DNA of 64,000 nucleotides. Source: Brevibacterium sp. CCUG 69071. GTDB lineage: Bacteria; Actinomycetota; Actinomycetes; Actinomycetales; Brevibacteriaceae. The translations under genes and the position numbers were made by a program. The DNA lies in NCBI RefSeq assembly GCF_021023135.1, contig NZ_PGFV01000001.1, positions 248,001-312,000 of the forward strand. Reading direction: 5' to 3'. This document shows, piece by piece, positions 1-10,622 of the stretch; position 1 is the first letter of the stretch, and each line of letters opens with the position of its first letter. The notes beneath the pieces are model-generated. The model worked only from the letters and a program-made list of their open reading frames with translations. It was not told where the DNA came from and did no database searches.

Positions 1-213
1 GAGAAGCAATGCGAGAGCGGCCAGCGACAGCAGACCGAGCGGTCGGACCTGGCCGCGGGCGATCGTGGTCTGGGTGCGCAGGAGGATCGGGAGTGCGGTG
101 CCCAGGGCGAACAGGTCGGCGACGACGAGCAGCCACCCCGACCCGGCCAGCACCTCGAAGGCGAAGGTCAGAGGCAGGGGGAGGAGCCACAGCCACGTGA
201 TCACGGTCTTCAT
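1..213 (-). CDS. Partial membrane protein, cut by window edge
   Basis: A minus-strand ATG at 213 opens a frame of 71 codons that runs off the left edge, so only the N-terminus is visible. It starts MKTVITWLWLLPL and consists mostly of hydrophobic residues, with two probable membrane helices in roughly residues 4-40 and a third beginning near residue 60. A GAGAGG stretch lies just upstream of the ATG. I do not recognise the family. It is probably a small integral membrane protein in the same direction as the DUF2993-like gene that precedes it. Confidence 0.55.
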   Translation of the reverse strand, partial: MKTVITWLWLLPLPLTFAFEVLAGSGWLLVVADLFALGTALPILLRTQTTIARGQVRPLGLLSLAALALLL

Positions 214-261
214 CGCCTCTCAGTGTAGACGGGGAGGTGCGTCGCTCCGCTGTCGACGGGC

Positions 262-855
262 TCAGGACTTCTCGGTCCGGCTTTCGGTCCGGCTTTCATC
301 GCCGAAATCGGGGGAGTCATAGCCGAGCTCGACGACCACGCTGGTGTCCGTCACGGCCGCCCCCTCGGCCGTCACTCCCGGACCGACATCGATCGTGCCC
401 GCCTCGGCGCCGTCGGCGAAGAGTTCGAGGCGGTCGTCGGTGACCTTCGCCGTAAAGGTGACCTTCGAACCGTCGACCATCGCGGAGTCGGTGAACGAGC
501 CGTCGGCTCGCTCGATCGGGTCGACCTCACCCGAGGGGTGGTCGAAGGTGACGAACCGAGTGAGCCGTTCGGGTCTGCCGTTGCTGAGTCGGTGGAGGAG
601 GAGCTGGTCCTTGTTCGTCCCGTCCTGGAGCGCGAGATCGACATAGGTGAGGTCGACGGAGTCCTGGAGCGCGAAGATGATGTAGGGGCGACCGTGGACA
701 TCGATTCCGGTGGCGTCGATTCCGACGTCGTCGAGGTAGTCCTCCACCTCGGCTTCGAGTGAGATCTTCGACCGGTGCTCCCAGATGGCCAGGCCGCCGA
801 CCACGGCGCCGATGATGCAGACGATCGAGGTGAGAGCGATGAGTACCTTCTTCAT
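262..855 (-). CDS. Membrane-anchored LmeA/DUF2993-like protein
   Basis: This 197-residue protein has one N-terminal hydrophobic helix (residues 4-25, uncleaved anchor or signal) and a soluble extracytoplasmic domain. The segment around residues 48-80 (GIDVHGRPYIIFALQ followed by alternating beta strands) has the look of the actinobacterial DUF2993/LmeA family, whose characterised mycobacterial member binds phospholipid and works in lipomannan elongation. The C-terminus is a low-complexity RTESRTEKS tail. An AAGGAC ribosome site sits 6 bases before the ATG. It is divergent from ycaQ across a 140-base gap that must hold both promoters. The family assignment rests on pattern only and the function is not established. 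Confidence 0.55.
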   Translation of the reverse strand: MKKVLIALTSIVCIIGAVVGGLAIWEHRSKISLEAEVEDYLDDVGIDATGIDVHGRPYIIFALQDSVDLTYVDLALQDGTNKDQLLLHRLSNGRPERLTRFVTFDHPSGEVDPIERADGSFTDSAMVDGSKVTFTAKVTDDRLELFADGAEAGTIDVGPGVTAEGAAVTDTSVVVELGYDSPDFGDESRTESRTEKS

Positions 856-995
856 GGTGTGTCCTTGGATTCCTTTGCCGGTTCGGTCATTGCCACTGAC
901 GATCCTTCCGCTTCTCCGCCCCTGTCACTTCGGCCGAACGGCTGATCCGGGTCGGCCGAAAGGGCAGAGTCAGTGGGGTGATCTAGTGTGGGAGC

Positions 996-2237
996 ATGCA
1001 GAAGATGACACTGTCGGCGGCGCGCAGGACGGCGATCGCTGCGACGGGGCTGGACAGACCGCGACCGGCACAGGTGACGGCACGGCATCTGAAATCCACG
1101 TTCGCCCGCATGGGGCTGACCCAGATCGACTCGGTCTCCCGGGTGGTGCGTTCGCACTACCTGCCCTTCTACTCGCGACTGGGCCCCTACCCGCGGGAGA
1201 CCCTCGACCGGCTCTTCTACCGCCACCCGAGGATGGGCGTAGAATACTGGGCCCATGCGGCTGCGTTCGTCCCACCGGAGACCTGGGGTCACTTCGGGCG
1301 GATGCAGGCCGAATGGTGGCGCAATGACTACGGACAGCGCCACGCCGAGACCGGCGCGGAGTTCCGTGCCCTGCAGAACGAAGTGCTGGAGGCGCTCGCG
1401 GCAGGCCCGATGACGGCGCGGGCGGTGTCCGAACTCGTCGACCATGAGATCCCCGAACGCCACCGAGGCCATTGGGGCTGGAATCCGAGCCAGGTCAAGA
1501 TGGCTCTCGAGGCCCTGTTCGCCGGCGGCGTCGTCAGCGCGTCCGGACGCAATGAGCACTTCGAACGGATCTACGCCCTGCCGCAGGATGTCAGCGCGAC
1601 CCTGCCCCAGCGGACTCTGGCCTACGGTCCGGGCGATCGCCCCGAGCTCGGCCTCGATCCGGAGGCCGAGCGACCACGGGGAGTGTCGGGGCAGACCGAC
1701 AACGTCCTCGAACTCACCCGCATTGCGGCCCGGGCACTGGGCATCGGTCGACCCGACTGTCTGGCCGACTACTTCCGCCAGCAGCGGGCACCCACCGACG
1801 CGGCGATCGCGACGCTGCTTGAGACCGGCGAGCTCAGCGAGGTCGACGTCGAGGGGCAGGCGGCGCTGAAGTGGCATGCTGCCCGCACACCGCGTCGCGT
1901 CGAGGCCAGGGCCCTGCTTGCGCCCTTCGACCCGCTGGTCTTCTACCGGCCGCGGATCGAGTGGCTCTTCGACTTCCACTATCGGATCGAGATCTACACC
2001 CCGGCCGCGAAACGGGTGCACGGCTACTATGTCACCCCCTTCCTCCTCGGCGATCGCCTGGTCGGGCGGGTCGATCTCCACCGGGACACCAAGGAGAACA
2101 TCCTGCGGGCACACAAGGTGACATGGGAACCGGGGGAGGAGCACCCTCAGGAGCTGCTGGCCGAACTGCGGGAGATGGCCGGGTGGCTCGGTTTGGGCGC
2201 CGTGGACTTCGGCGGTACTCACCTGCCATTAAACTAG
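996..2237 (+). CDS. ycaQ: YcaQ/AlkX-type DNA glycosylase (winged-helix, DUF1006)
   Basis: The 413-residue product matches the winged-helix crosslink-repair glycosylase family. The N-terminal third holds the motif MGLTQIDSVSRV, in which Q43-I44-D45 is the Q-x-D catalytic signature I associate with the AlkX (E. coli YcaQ) branch; the AlkZ branch has Q-x-Q. Further family-like segments are PFYSRLGPY (about 54-62), a YWAHAA box near 83-88 and a C-terminal FDPLVFYRPR. Family members open interstrand crosslinks and remove bulky N-alkyl purines by cutting glycosidic bonds. The start has GGGAG three bases upstream; an in-frame ATG at 1005 is an alternative. It stands 54 bases before secA and could be co-transcribed with it. 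Confidence 0.85.
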   Translation: MQKMTLSAARRTAIAATGLDRPRPAQVTARHLKSTFARMGLTQIDSVSRVVRSHYLPFYSRLGPYPRETLDRLFYRHPRMGVEYWAHAAAFVPPETWGHFGRMQAEWWRNDYGQRHAETGAEFRALQNEVLEALAAGPMTARAVSELVDHEIPERHRGHWGWNPSQVKMALEALFAGGVVSASGRNEHFERIYALPQDVSATLPQRTLAYGPGDRPELGLDPEAERPRGVSGQTDNVLELTRIAARALGIGRPDCLADYFRQQRAPTDAAIATLLETGELSEVDVEGQAALKWHAARTPRRVEARALLAPFDPLVFYRPRIEWLFDFHYRIEIYTPAAKRVHGYYVTPFLLGDRLVGRVDLHRDTKENILRAHKVTWEPGEEHPQELLAELREMAGWLGLGAVDFGGTHLPLN

Positions 2238-2291
2238 GGACTATAGAGTCGTTCGAGTTGTTGTCTGGCATTCATGCCGAATAGGAGAAAA

Positions 2292-4991
<2,700 letters not shown>

Positions 4992-5006
4992 GCATCGACC
5001 GACCGG

Positions 5007-5061
5007 GAGTCTGAGTCCGCAGACTCGACTCATATCGTCTGCAGACTCACATCGTCTGCAG
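5007..5061. terminator. Two hairpins between secA and Rv3235-family gene
   Basis: GAGTCTG (5007-5013) pairs with CAGACTC (5020-5026), and CTGCAGAC (5039-5046) pairs perfectly with GTCTGCAG (5054-5061). They sit between the convergent secA and Rv3235-family genes, and the second overlaps the latter's stop codon. There is no strong T tract, so efficiency is uncertain. Confidence 0.5.
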
Positions 5062-5529
5062 CGCCGTCATCGTCCACCGGGTGGTGAGCAGTTCCAAGCG
5101 AACTGCCACCGCCCGGAAGCGGTTCTGCGTCCGCACGATCACCGTCACCTCGGCGACGACATCGTTGACGCGGCAGACTCGGGCATTTCCCGCCTGCAGG
5201 GTGCGCATGGTGCCGAGGTCTCGCACAGGTCGGCTTGGTGCCAGCTCCGCCCGCAGCTGCGCTCGATGGTCGATCTTCTCCAGCAGCTCCCGGTCCACCC
5301 ACCGCGCGATCGAATCGCTGCGTCTGATTCCGGAAAAGATCTCGAGGCAGGCCACGGCCAGAGAGGTCGCTGTGGCTGCGATCCTCTCTCGATCGGCGGA
5401 GTCCTCCGGCGGCATGCCGCTGACGCGAGAGCGGATCTGTTCGCGTGCCGGATGGCCGTGGGGCCGGTGTTCCTTCTCGACGTCGGTGGCGGCGGCCTGA
5501 GGCCGGGTCAAAGTCAACGGGGCGATCAC
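5047..5529 (-). CDS. Rv3235-family protein (DUF6459-like)
   Basis: This 160-residue protein has a disordered N-terminal third and a compact C-terminal domain (about 65-160) containing ARVCRVNDVVAEVTVIVR and ending RWTMTALQTM. That is the typical C-terminal pattern of the actinobacterial Rv3235 family, which is commonly encoded beside secA. Its function is unknown. It starts with a GTG that overlaps the TGA stop of the upstream LysM gene in a GTGA arrangement, so the two are probably translationally coupled. It converges on secA. Confidence 0.75.
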   Translation of the reverse strand: MIAPLTLTRPQAAATDVEKEHRPHGHPAREQIRSRVSGMPPEDSADRERIAATATSLAVACLEIFSGIRRSDSIARWVDRELLEKIDHRAQLRAELAPSRPVRDLGTMRTLQAGNARVCRVNDVVAEVTVIVRTQNRFRAVAVRLELLTTRWTMTALQTM

Positions 5530-6416
5530 GGTGCAATCTCCAATCTCTGTCCGGGCATGATGAGATTCGGGTTCGGCCCGATCCTGTCCCGGTTGTCGGC
5601 ATAGATCTCTGCGACGAGCTCGTCGGTGTCCTCATTCGGTGCGGCGCGATCTTGGGCGATCGACCACAGGCTCTCGCCGTCGCTTACGACGTGGACCTCC
5701 GGGGCCCGGGTGTCGGAGTCAGAGGACTCGTCTGCATCATCGTCGCCGTCCGGGGGAGTTCTCGGAGAGTCTTCGGAGGGCGGGGTCGCCACCGGGGAGT
5801 CACCCGCTGCCGGGGCGTCGGTGGGCCACCCTGGATCGCGCGGTGGCGAGTCATCGCTGGGCCTCGTCGGCCATCCCGGATCGGGGACCGGCGCGCCAGT
5901 GTCCGCGCCCGCGTCGCTGAGCGCATCGCCAGTGTCCGCGCCCGTGTCGCCGACCACGTCCGTGTCAGTGGCCGAGTCGTCAGCTGCTGTGTCCGGGTCG
6001 GCGGCGGGGGCGCCGACTGCTGTGTCCGTGTCGGTGGCCGAGTCGTCGACCGCAACCGGTGCGGTGACGCTGAGGTCGGTGTGCGGTGGGGATTCGTGCA
6101 CCGGGGCGCCGTGGGCGGACTGGATGGCCAAGGTCGCCGAGGCGGCGGCAAGTGCGGTCGAGCGCAGCATGATGGGCATGATCCGGAGCATGGCGGTGAT
6201 CACGACCGAGCGCAGGCGGCCGGCGGGCAGCAGCCGCACCGCCAGAGCAAGCACTGCCCCGAGGCCGAGGCGGCTGAAGACCAGCGCGGCGGCGCCGATG
6301 ACGACGATGACGACCGTGTCGGTGGCCGAGCGTGGTGCGGGCAGACCGATCAAGGCGGCGGCGAATGCGCCGAGCAGGGCCAGCCAGGAACCAGCACAGG
6401 CGATCAAGAGATGCAT
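5526..6416 (-). CDS. LysM-domain membrane protein with low-complexity stalk
   Basis: The 296-residue product has hydrophobic helices at about 3-24, 33-65 and 74-100, then a long acidic, Ala/Thr/Pro-rich linker (about 104-238) and a C-terminal LysM domain. The LysM part runs from VSDGESLWSIAQ to PNPNLIMPGQRLEI at the very end. LysM binds N-acetylglucosamine polymers, so the domain should face peptidoglycan outside the membrane while the helices anchor it. The linker contains the unit DSATDTD twice plus related DTGAD blocks, a sign of expansion by repeat slippage. The start has AAAGGA about 8 bases upstream. It is coupled to the Rv3235-family gene. Role unknown; envelope or division-site assembly is plausible. 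Confidence 0.8.
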   Translation of the reverse strand: MHLLIACAGSWLALLGAFAAALIGLPAPRSATDTVVIVVIGAAALVFSRLGLGAVLALAVRLLPAGRLRSVVITAMLRIMPIMLRSTALAAASATLAIQSAHGAPVHESPPHTDLSVTAPVAVDDSATDTDTAVGAPAADPDTAADDSATDTDVVGDTGADTGDALSDAGADTGAPVPDPGWPTRPSDDSPPRDPGWPTDAPAAGDSPVATPPSEDSPRTPPDGDDDADESSDSDTRAPEVHVVSDGESLWSIAQDRAAPNEDTDELVAEIYADNRDRIGPNPNLIMPGQRLEIAP

Positions 6417-6565
6417 AGTAGACGTCCTTTGTCTAAAACGTATCTACATAGTGCTGTTAGATGTCATTTGATGTCAATAGAGTGAATCTAACTACAGTGC
6501 TGTAATTCGAGTTCGAGGTGGTGCTGCTCTTGATTGTCGACTACATCTGGGGCAGGCTTCTCCCT
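6417..6565. promoter_or_regulatory. AT-rich divergent promoter region with direct repeats
   Basis: This stretch separates the divergent LysM and Sm-like genes and is clearly more AT-rich than its surroundings. GATGTCA occurs at 6460-6466 and 6470-6476, ten bases apart, which puts the copies on one face of the helix. AGTGCTGT occurs at 6450-6457 and 6496-6503. TTAGAT (6457-6462) and ATCTAA (6486-6491) are inverted. These look like operator half-sites, but no regulator can be named from sequence. Confidence 0.45.
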
Positions 6566-7081
6566 ATGGATGATCGCATCGATGCGCTGCTCTCGGATAT
6601 CGAGGCCTCGGAGGCTGCACGGCAGGCGCATCTGCGACGGGGTGAGTTCGGCGATGAGTTCGTTGCCCATGCGGCCGAGAGGACGATGCTCGAGCGCCTC
6701 CGGGGCTCTCTCGGCATTTCGGTCCGGGTCCGTGCGGACTCTCGAGAGGTCACCGGCACTGCGGCATTCCTCGGCGCCGGCATCCTCGTGATCACCGCCG
6801 CGGAGACATCGATCGTCGCCATCGAGCACCTCAGCGAGGTACGGACGCATGCCCGGCATCATCGATTCGAGCCGGACCCGCTCGAGCGGCTGGGTCTCGG
6901 TTCGGCCCTGCGCAGACTGGCCGCGGCATACGAGGAGATCACAGTGGCCATCGGGGGCCGGTCAAGTGTGATTCGCGGGCGCAGCACGATGGTCGCTGCG
7001 GACTATGTCGAGATCGCCGGCAGGGTCATTCCGTTCTCAGCGATCGTGATGGTGCAGGCTCGTGTCAATCCGTTCGCCTGA
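6566..7081 (+). CDS. Hypothetical protein with two Sm/SH3-like halves
   Basis: I do not recognise this 171-residue protein. It begins with a charged helical region (MDDRIDALLSDIEAS..., about 1-50). Two beta-rich segments follow: SVRVRADSREVTGTAAF...SIVAIEHLSEVR (about 58-98) and ITVAIGGRSSVIRGRS...RVIPFSAIVMV (about 125-168). They resemble each other in strand order and in ending with a hydrophobic I/V-x-x-x-V strand, suggesting an internal duplication of a small barrel. ATG 6566 is preferred; a GTG at 6518 in frame would add 16 hydrophobic residues. Its neighbours are the LysM and HTH genes, so it probably belongs to the same secA-linked cluster. Confidence 0.65.
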   Translation: MDDRIDALLSDIEASEAARQAHLRRGEFGDEFVAHAAERTMLERLRGSLGISVRVRADSREVTGTAAFLGAGILVITAAETSIVAIEHLSEVRTHARHHRFEPDPLERLGLGSALRRLAAAYEEITVAIGGRSSVIRGRSTMVAADYVEIAGRVIPFSAIVMVQARVNPFA

Positions 7082-7128
7082 TCCACCGCCGACCCGGGCC
7101 GTGGGCAGCCGAGCCGGGGGAGACGGAG

Positions 7129-7350
7129 TCAGTCGTCGATCGACCCGGTCTTTATCTCGTGTTCGGTGCGTTCGTACATCCGCTGGATGTACGCCTCGAT
7201 CTCGGTCTTCTCGACCCGCCATTGGCCGCGGCCGCCGACCTTGATCGCGCGGAGGTCGCCGGTGCGGACCAGGGCGCGAGCCTGAGCGATCGAGACGTTG
7301 AGCAGATCGGCCACGTCGGTGAGCGGCAGGAAGCGGTTTTCTACGACCAT
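7129..7350 (-). CDS. Excisionase-type helix-turn-helix protein
   Basis: This 73-residue protein is a single MerR/excisionase-type HTH. LPLTDVADLLNVSIAQARAL (about 8-27) is the helix-turn-helix, and IKVGGRGQWRVEKTEIEAYI (about 36-55) is the wing and the usual end of the fold. Such proteins bind DNA and act as small regulators or recombination directionality factors. No integrase or phage gene is near, so a regulatory role is more likely. It is convergent with the Sm-like gene and divergent from the SAF gene, whose promoter it could control. Confidence 0.8.
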   Translation of the reverse strand: MVVENRFLPLTDVADLLNVSIAQARALVRTGDLRAIKVGGRGQWRVEKTEIEAYIQRMYERTEHEIKTGSIDD

Positions 7351-7488
7351 GAGGGCCCTTTCTCGTGCGGACGACTGGCTGATTGTTGGCTGATTTTGCC
7401 AGAACCGTTGCTTTGACCTCGTTTGATGTTCAATACTACACCTAAGAAACTGTTCCTGACAGAGGCAATTTTCCCGGTTGGAGACGCA

Positions 7489-8139
7489 ATGGAGCTCTCG
7501 AAACGAATTCGCCGCCCGAAGTGGACTGACGTCCGACTGCTGGTCGGAGCGGTGCTCGTGGTGGTCGCCGTGTTGGCGACCTACCTGCTGATCAACGCCG
7601 CGAATTCCACCACCCGCGTGTGGGCGAGTGCTCAGGCGCTCGTCCCCGGACAGGTGCTCAGCGCCGCCGACCTGACGGTGGCAGAGGTGAATCTCGCCGA
7701 TATCGGCGACAAATACCTCGCGGCGGATTCCGAACTGCCGGCCGGCTCGAGCGTGCGCACCGTGGTCGCCGAGGGCGAGCTGCTGCCGGCTTCGGCCGTG
7801 ACTCCGCTGTCGGACCTCGAAGGGCGCGTAGTCGCCATCGACGTCTCCGGCTCCGTGCCGACGATCGTCGATGCGGGCAGCCTCGTCGACGTCTGGGCGC
7901 AGCCGGAGTCGAACGGACTCGACGACTCGGAGGTCGACCCCGAACAGATCGTGACTTCTGCGCCGGTGTCGAACATCACCCGAGAAGTCGGCAGCTTCGG
8001 TGTCGGCGACGGCGCCAGGATCGAAGTCTTCGTCGCCGCCGATGAGCTCTCGGATGTGCTCGGCGCCCTCGACGGGCGCAGCGTCCTCTCGGTCGTCGGG
8101 GCACCGTCGACGAGCGCTGCCGAGGATGACGGACGATGA
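7489..8139 (+). CDS. SAF-domain protein, CpaB/RcpC-like
   Basis: The 216-residue product has one membrane helix (about 19-38, LVGAVLVVVAVLATYLLI) followed by a SAF domain of about 60 residues. The SAF part runs from VWASAQALVPGQVLSAADL through AADSELPAGSSVRTVVAEGELL. In tad/Flp pilus systems CpaB (RcpC) has this build and works outside the membrane. ATG 7489 is chosen because GGAG precedes it by a few bases; ATG 7423 upstream has no ribosome site. The stop overlaps the next gene in an ATGA junction, so the SAF and CpaE-like proteins are made together. Confidence 0.8.
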   Translation: MELSKRIRRPKWTDVRLLVGAVLVVVAVLATYLLINAANSTTRVWASAQALVPGQVLSAADLTVAEVNLADIGDKYLAADSELPAGSSVRTVVAEGELLPASAVTPLSDLEGRVVAIDVSGSVPTIVDAGSLVDVWAQPESNGLDDSEVDPEQIVTSAPVSNITREVGSFGVGDGARIEVFVAADELSDVLGALDGRSVLSVVGAPSTSAAEDDGR

Positions 8140-9356
8140 CCCAGGTACTCTTGGCCGTCGACTTCGAATTCGACCTCATCCTCTTCGAGCTGCTCAGCGA
8201 GATCGACGACGTCTCGATCGTCGCCCGTCCGGCCGATGATGTCGAACTCCTTGCGCTGTGCCGCACAGGGGATGCCGACGTCGCGATCGTCGGCGAGTAC
8301 TTCCCGGGCCTTGACGCCGAGGTGATCGCCGCGGTGAGTGCCGCGGGCGTCAAGGTGCTCGGCTTCGGCGGCGACGCCGCGAACCTGACCGCACTCGGGA
8401 TGTCTGCGAGCGTGAGTTCGACGGCCGATGCCGCCACGATTGCGCAGGCGATCGACGATGTCCGTGACTCCACTGTCGTCCCACCGCGGCCGAGTGTCCC
8501 TCCCGGGGCGCGGGAAGGAGTGGGCACGATCGTCACGGTGTGGGGGACCGGCTCGGCCCCGGGCAGGACGCTGACGGCGGTCAACCTCGGCGATCATGGG
8601 GCTCGGCAGGGACATCGCAGCGTCGTCGTCGATGCGGATACGGTCTCGGCCATGGTCGCGACGACGCTCGGGCTCACCGAGGAATCCGCTCATCTCGCCA
8701 GCCTGTGCCGACTCGAGGCGGAGAAGTCCCCGGTCTTGGATCTGAGTTCCCTTCCGCACGCCGCGATCCGTGAGGACTTCCATGCGATCACGGGTCTGAC
8801 CAGGCCCGAGCGGTGGCCCGAGATCAGGGGATCGGTGCTCGCCGCGGTGCTGGCTCGGCTGGTGAAGATGTTCGACCTCGTCGTCGTCGACGTCTCCGAT
8901 CGGGTGGATCCCGATGACGATCTCGCCGATCCCTTCTACGATCGGCACTGCGCGACCCGCGCCGCTCTCGACGCGGCCGATGTCGTCGTAGTCCTGGCGG
9001 CGGGCAATCCCATCGGTCTGCAGCGCCTGGTCAAGCTGCTCGGCACCGAACGCGCCGAGGCGATGCGGGAGAAGACGAGGATCGGCATCACGAAGGTCCG
9101 GTCCGGGGCCGTCGGGCACCCCGCCGAGGCGCGGATCCGGGAGGTCCTGCACCGGTTCGTCAAGGTGGAACCGGACTTCCTGTTCAGTGATGACCGCGCC
9201 ACCGCGGATGCTGCGATGCTCGCCGGGCACACACTCCATGAGGAGAATCCGAAATCGGTGCTCAGCCAGGAGATCGCCGAGGCGGTCGGGCAGCTGCTGC
9301 CGGGCAGGAAACGGGCGCGGTCGGGTCCGGGGCGTCGCCGGTCGAGGCTGGGCTGA
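8136..9356 (+). CDS. CpaE-like ParA/MinD-family protein with degenerate P-loop
   Basis: This 406-residue protein has an N-terminal receiver-like segment (about 1-110) and a MinD/ParA-like domain after it. The P-loop position reads VWGTGSAPGRT (135-145), lacking both lysines of the canonical KGGxGKT. Later segments fit the fold: RSVVVDAD near 166-173 and MFDLVVVDVSD (switch II-like) near 246-256. CpaE-type proteins localise tad pilus machinery or chromosomes at cell poles. No cpaF, tadB/C or pilin gene follows, so the pair with the SAF protein is separate from a full tad locus here. It overlaps the SAF gene by 4 bases. ATP binding is doubtful from the motif alone. Confidence 0.75.
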   Translation: MTQVLLAVDFEFDLILFELLSEIDDVSIVARPADDVELLALCRTGDADVAIVGEYFPGLDAEVIAAVSAAGVKVLGFGGDAANLTALGMSASVSSTADAATIAQAIDDVRDSTVVPPRPSVPPGAREGVGTIVTVWGTGSAPGRTLTAVNLGDHGARQGHRSVVVDADTVSAMVATTLGLTEESAHLASLCRLEAEKSPVLDLSSLPHAAIREDFHAITGLTRPERWPEIRGSVLAAVLARLVKMFDLVVVDVSDRVDPDDDLADPFYDRHCATRAALDAADVVVVLAAGNPIGLQRLVKLLGTERAEAMREKTRIGITKVRSGAVGHPAEARIREVLHRFVKVEPDFLFSDDRATADAAMLAGHTLHEENPKSVLSQEIAEAVGQLLPGRKRARSGPGRRRSRLG

Positions 9357-9409
9357 CGCACGGTCAGGACCGGGCTGACTCGCGTTCGAGGCTGGGCTGA
9401 CGCACGGTC
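9342..9409. repeat. 24-bp direct repeat spanning a stop codon
   Basis: Identical 24-base copies lie at 9342-9365 and 9386-9409 (start TCGAGGCTGGG, end ACGGTC), 44 bases apart. The first copy holds the last codons and stop of the CpaE-like gene; the second is a non-coding echo before the DUF6912 gene. It looks like a local duplication of the gene end. Confidence 0.9.
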
Positions 9410-9431
9410 GGGCCTGTCCTAGGATGGAATC

Positions 9432-9911
9432 ATGAGCATCCGCTGCTATATCCCGACCACTCTGTCCGCACTCGGCTCCGGGCTGGGAACGGTGACCGCC
9501 GTGACTCCGGACGCACAGGGGAGAGCGCTGAGCGGCGACGAACTCGAAGCCCTGGAATTCGACGCCATGTGCATCGCGGCGGCCCTTGCCGCGAGCATGT
9601 CCTTCGAGTCAGGAGACGCGGACCGGGCCGATTCGGGCGCCGAATTCTCTCCCCGGGCGGTCGTCGCCTACGACGCACCCGAGGCCGGGGCCGGCCGGGA
9701 GCTGAGCGCCGGTTTCGAGCTGCTCACCCTCTCCGCCGTCGAGATGACCCGGATCGCCAGCATTCACCTCGACGAGGCTGAAGTCTGGAATGAGGCGGCG
9801 CGACTCGCCCGGGAAACAGGGAGCGCGGAGGCGGAGGACCTCCTCGGCGAATCCGACCTGCTCTGGTACGACGCGACGGAGCTGCCCGAGCTGCTGCGCG
9901 AACGCGGCTGA
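9432..9911 (+). CDS. DUF6912-family protein
   Basis: The 159-residue product begins MSIRCYIPTTLSALG, the N-terminal pattern of the actinobacterial DUF6912 family, and ends with an acidic ESDLLWYDATELPELL segment. There is no signal peptide or membrane helix, so it should be cytoplasmic. Function unknown. A GGA lies shortly before the ATG, but the ribosome site is weak and a near-leaderless transcript is possible (TAGGAT at 9420-9425). It converges on the DUF2505 gene. Confidence 0.7.
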   Translation: MSIRCYIPTTLSALGSGLGTVTAVTPDAQGRALSGDELEALEFDAMCIAAALAASMSFESGDADRADSGAEFSPRAVVAYDAPEAGAGRELSAGFELLTLSAVEMTRIASIHLDEAEVWNEAARLARETGSAEAEDLLGESDLLWYDATELPELLRERG

Positions 9912-10019
9912 GTCCGCAGTCTCAGACGGACGGTCAGAGAGTTGCCCGCGTGTCGAGAGCCTCGGCGACTGCAGGCACCGAGACGCCCGGCCGCTTGAGA
10001 CGCTCAGGCATCGCTCCGC

Positions 10020-10484
10020 TCAGGACGATTCGAGCTTGACGAGGCGGTCTTTGAGTCGCTTCTCGAGAATCGGAACCACGGCCTGTTCGATCATCGAACC
10101 GAACATCGGAATCGACGAGCTGACCTCCGCATGAACCGACAGGCTCGTCGTGGAGTCCTGCTCTCGGAGCGTGATCAGGGCATCGATCTCGACCGGCACT
10201 CCTGCGGCGTGGGCGCTCATGCGCACCTCGGCGCTGTCGCCGAGGACGTCTCCGGGGATCATGTAGACCTCGACGAGCTCGGCCTGATCGGGCAGCCGCG
10301 AGGCCAGAGCCGAGGGCAGTTCCGTCGCCGGCATCGGCGTGCGGACCGTCATCTCGGTGTCGGGGTCGATGCGTTCGGCGCTGGCCTGGGAACCGAGACG
10401 CTGCCAGGTCGTGACATCGGCGAGTCGGGACAGAAATGACGACAGCTCGGTCGCATATTTATGATTGAGTGTCAGAGTGCGCAT
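10020..10484 (-). CDS. DUF2505 (START/SRPBCC-like) protein
   Basis: The start is taken at the ATG at 10484 (MRTLTLNHKYAT...), giving 154 residues. A longer frame upstream lacks protein character. The order of beta strands, the acidic E/D-rich middle and the long C-terminal amphipathic helix (IEQAVVPILEKRLKDRL) are typical of DUF2505, a helix-grip lipid-binding-like fold widespread in actinobacteria. No ligand is known. No clear ribosome site precedes the start. It is divergent from gdh across 138 bases. Confidence 0.75.
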   Translation of the reverse strand: MRTLTLNHKYATELSSFLSRLADVTTWQRLGSQASAERIDPDTEMTVRTPMPATELPSALASRLPDQAELVEVYMIPGDVLGDSAEVRMSAHAAGVPVEIDALITLREQDSTTSLSVHAEVSSSIPMFGSMIEQAVVPILEKRLKDRLVKLESS

Positions 10485-10622
10485 GGGTCCAGTCTGCCAG
10501 CAGATGTACTGCTCATGACGGCAGGGTGATCGGCGTGCCTTTCTCGATATTTGGGCATAGTGTTGGGGGTGGCGTCTCGAAGCGGAGACGCAAGTGGATA
10601 ACTCGATGATCATAGAGGTGAC

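Noticed and set aside
2274..2291. ATG 2274 as the secA start
   Set aside because: It has no ribosome site, whereas GTG 2292 has AGGAG 4 bases upstream and gives the usual N-terminus.
5880..6060. Minisatellite independent of coding
   Set aside because: The repeated pattern lies within the LysM protein linker and is explained by its low-complexity coding sequence.
7129..7350. Excisionase-like HTH as a sign of an integrated phage
   Set aside because: No integrase, att repeat or phage gene is near, and such small HTH proteins are common regulators in actinobacteria.
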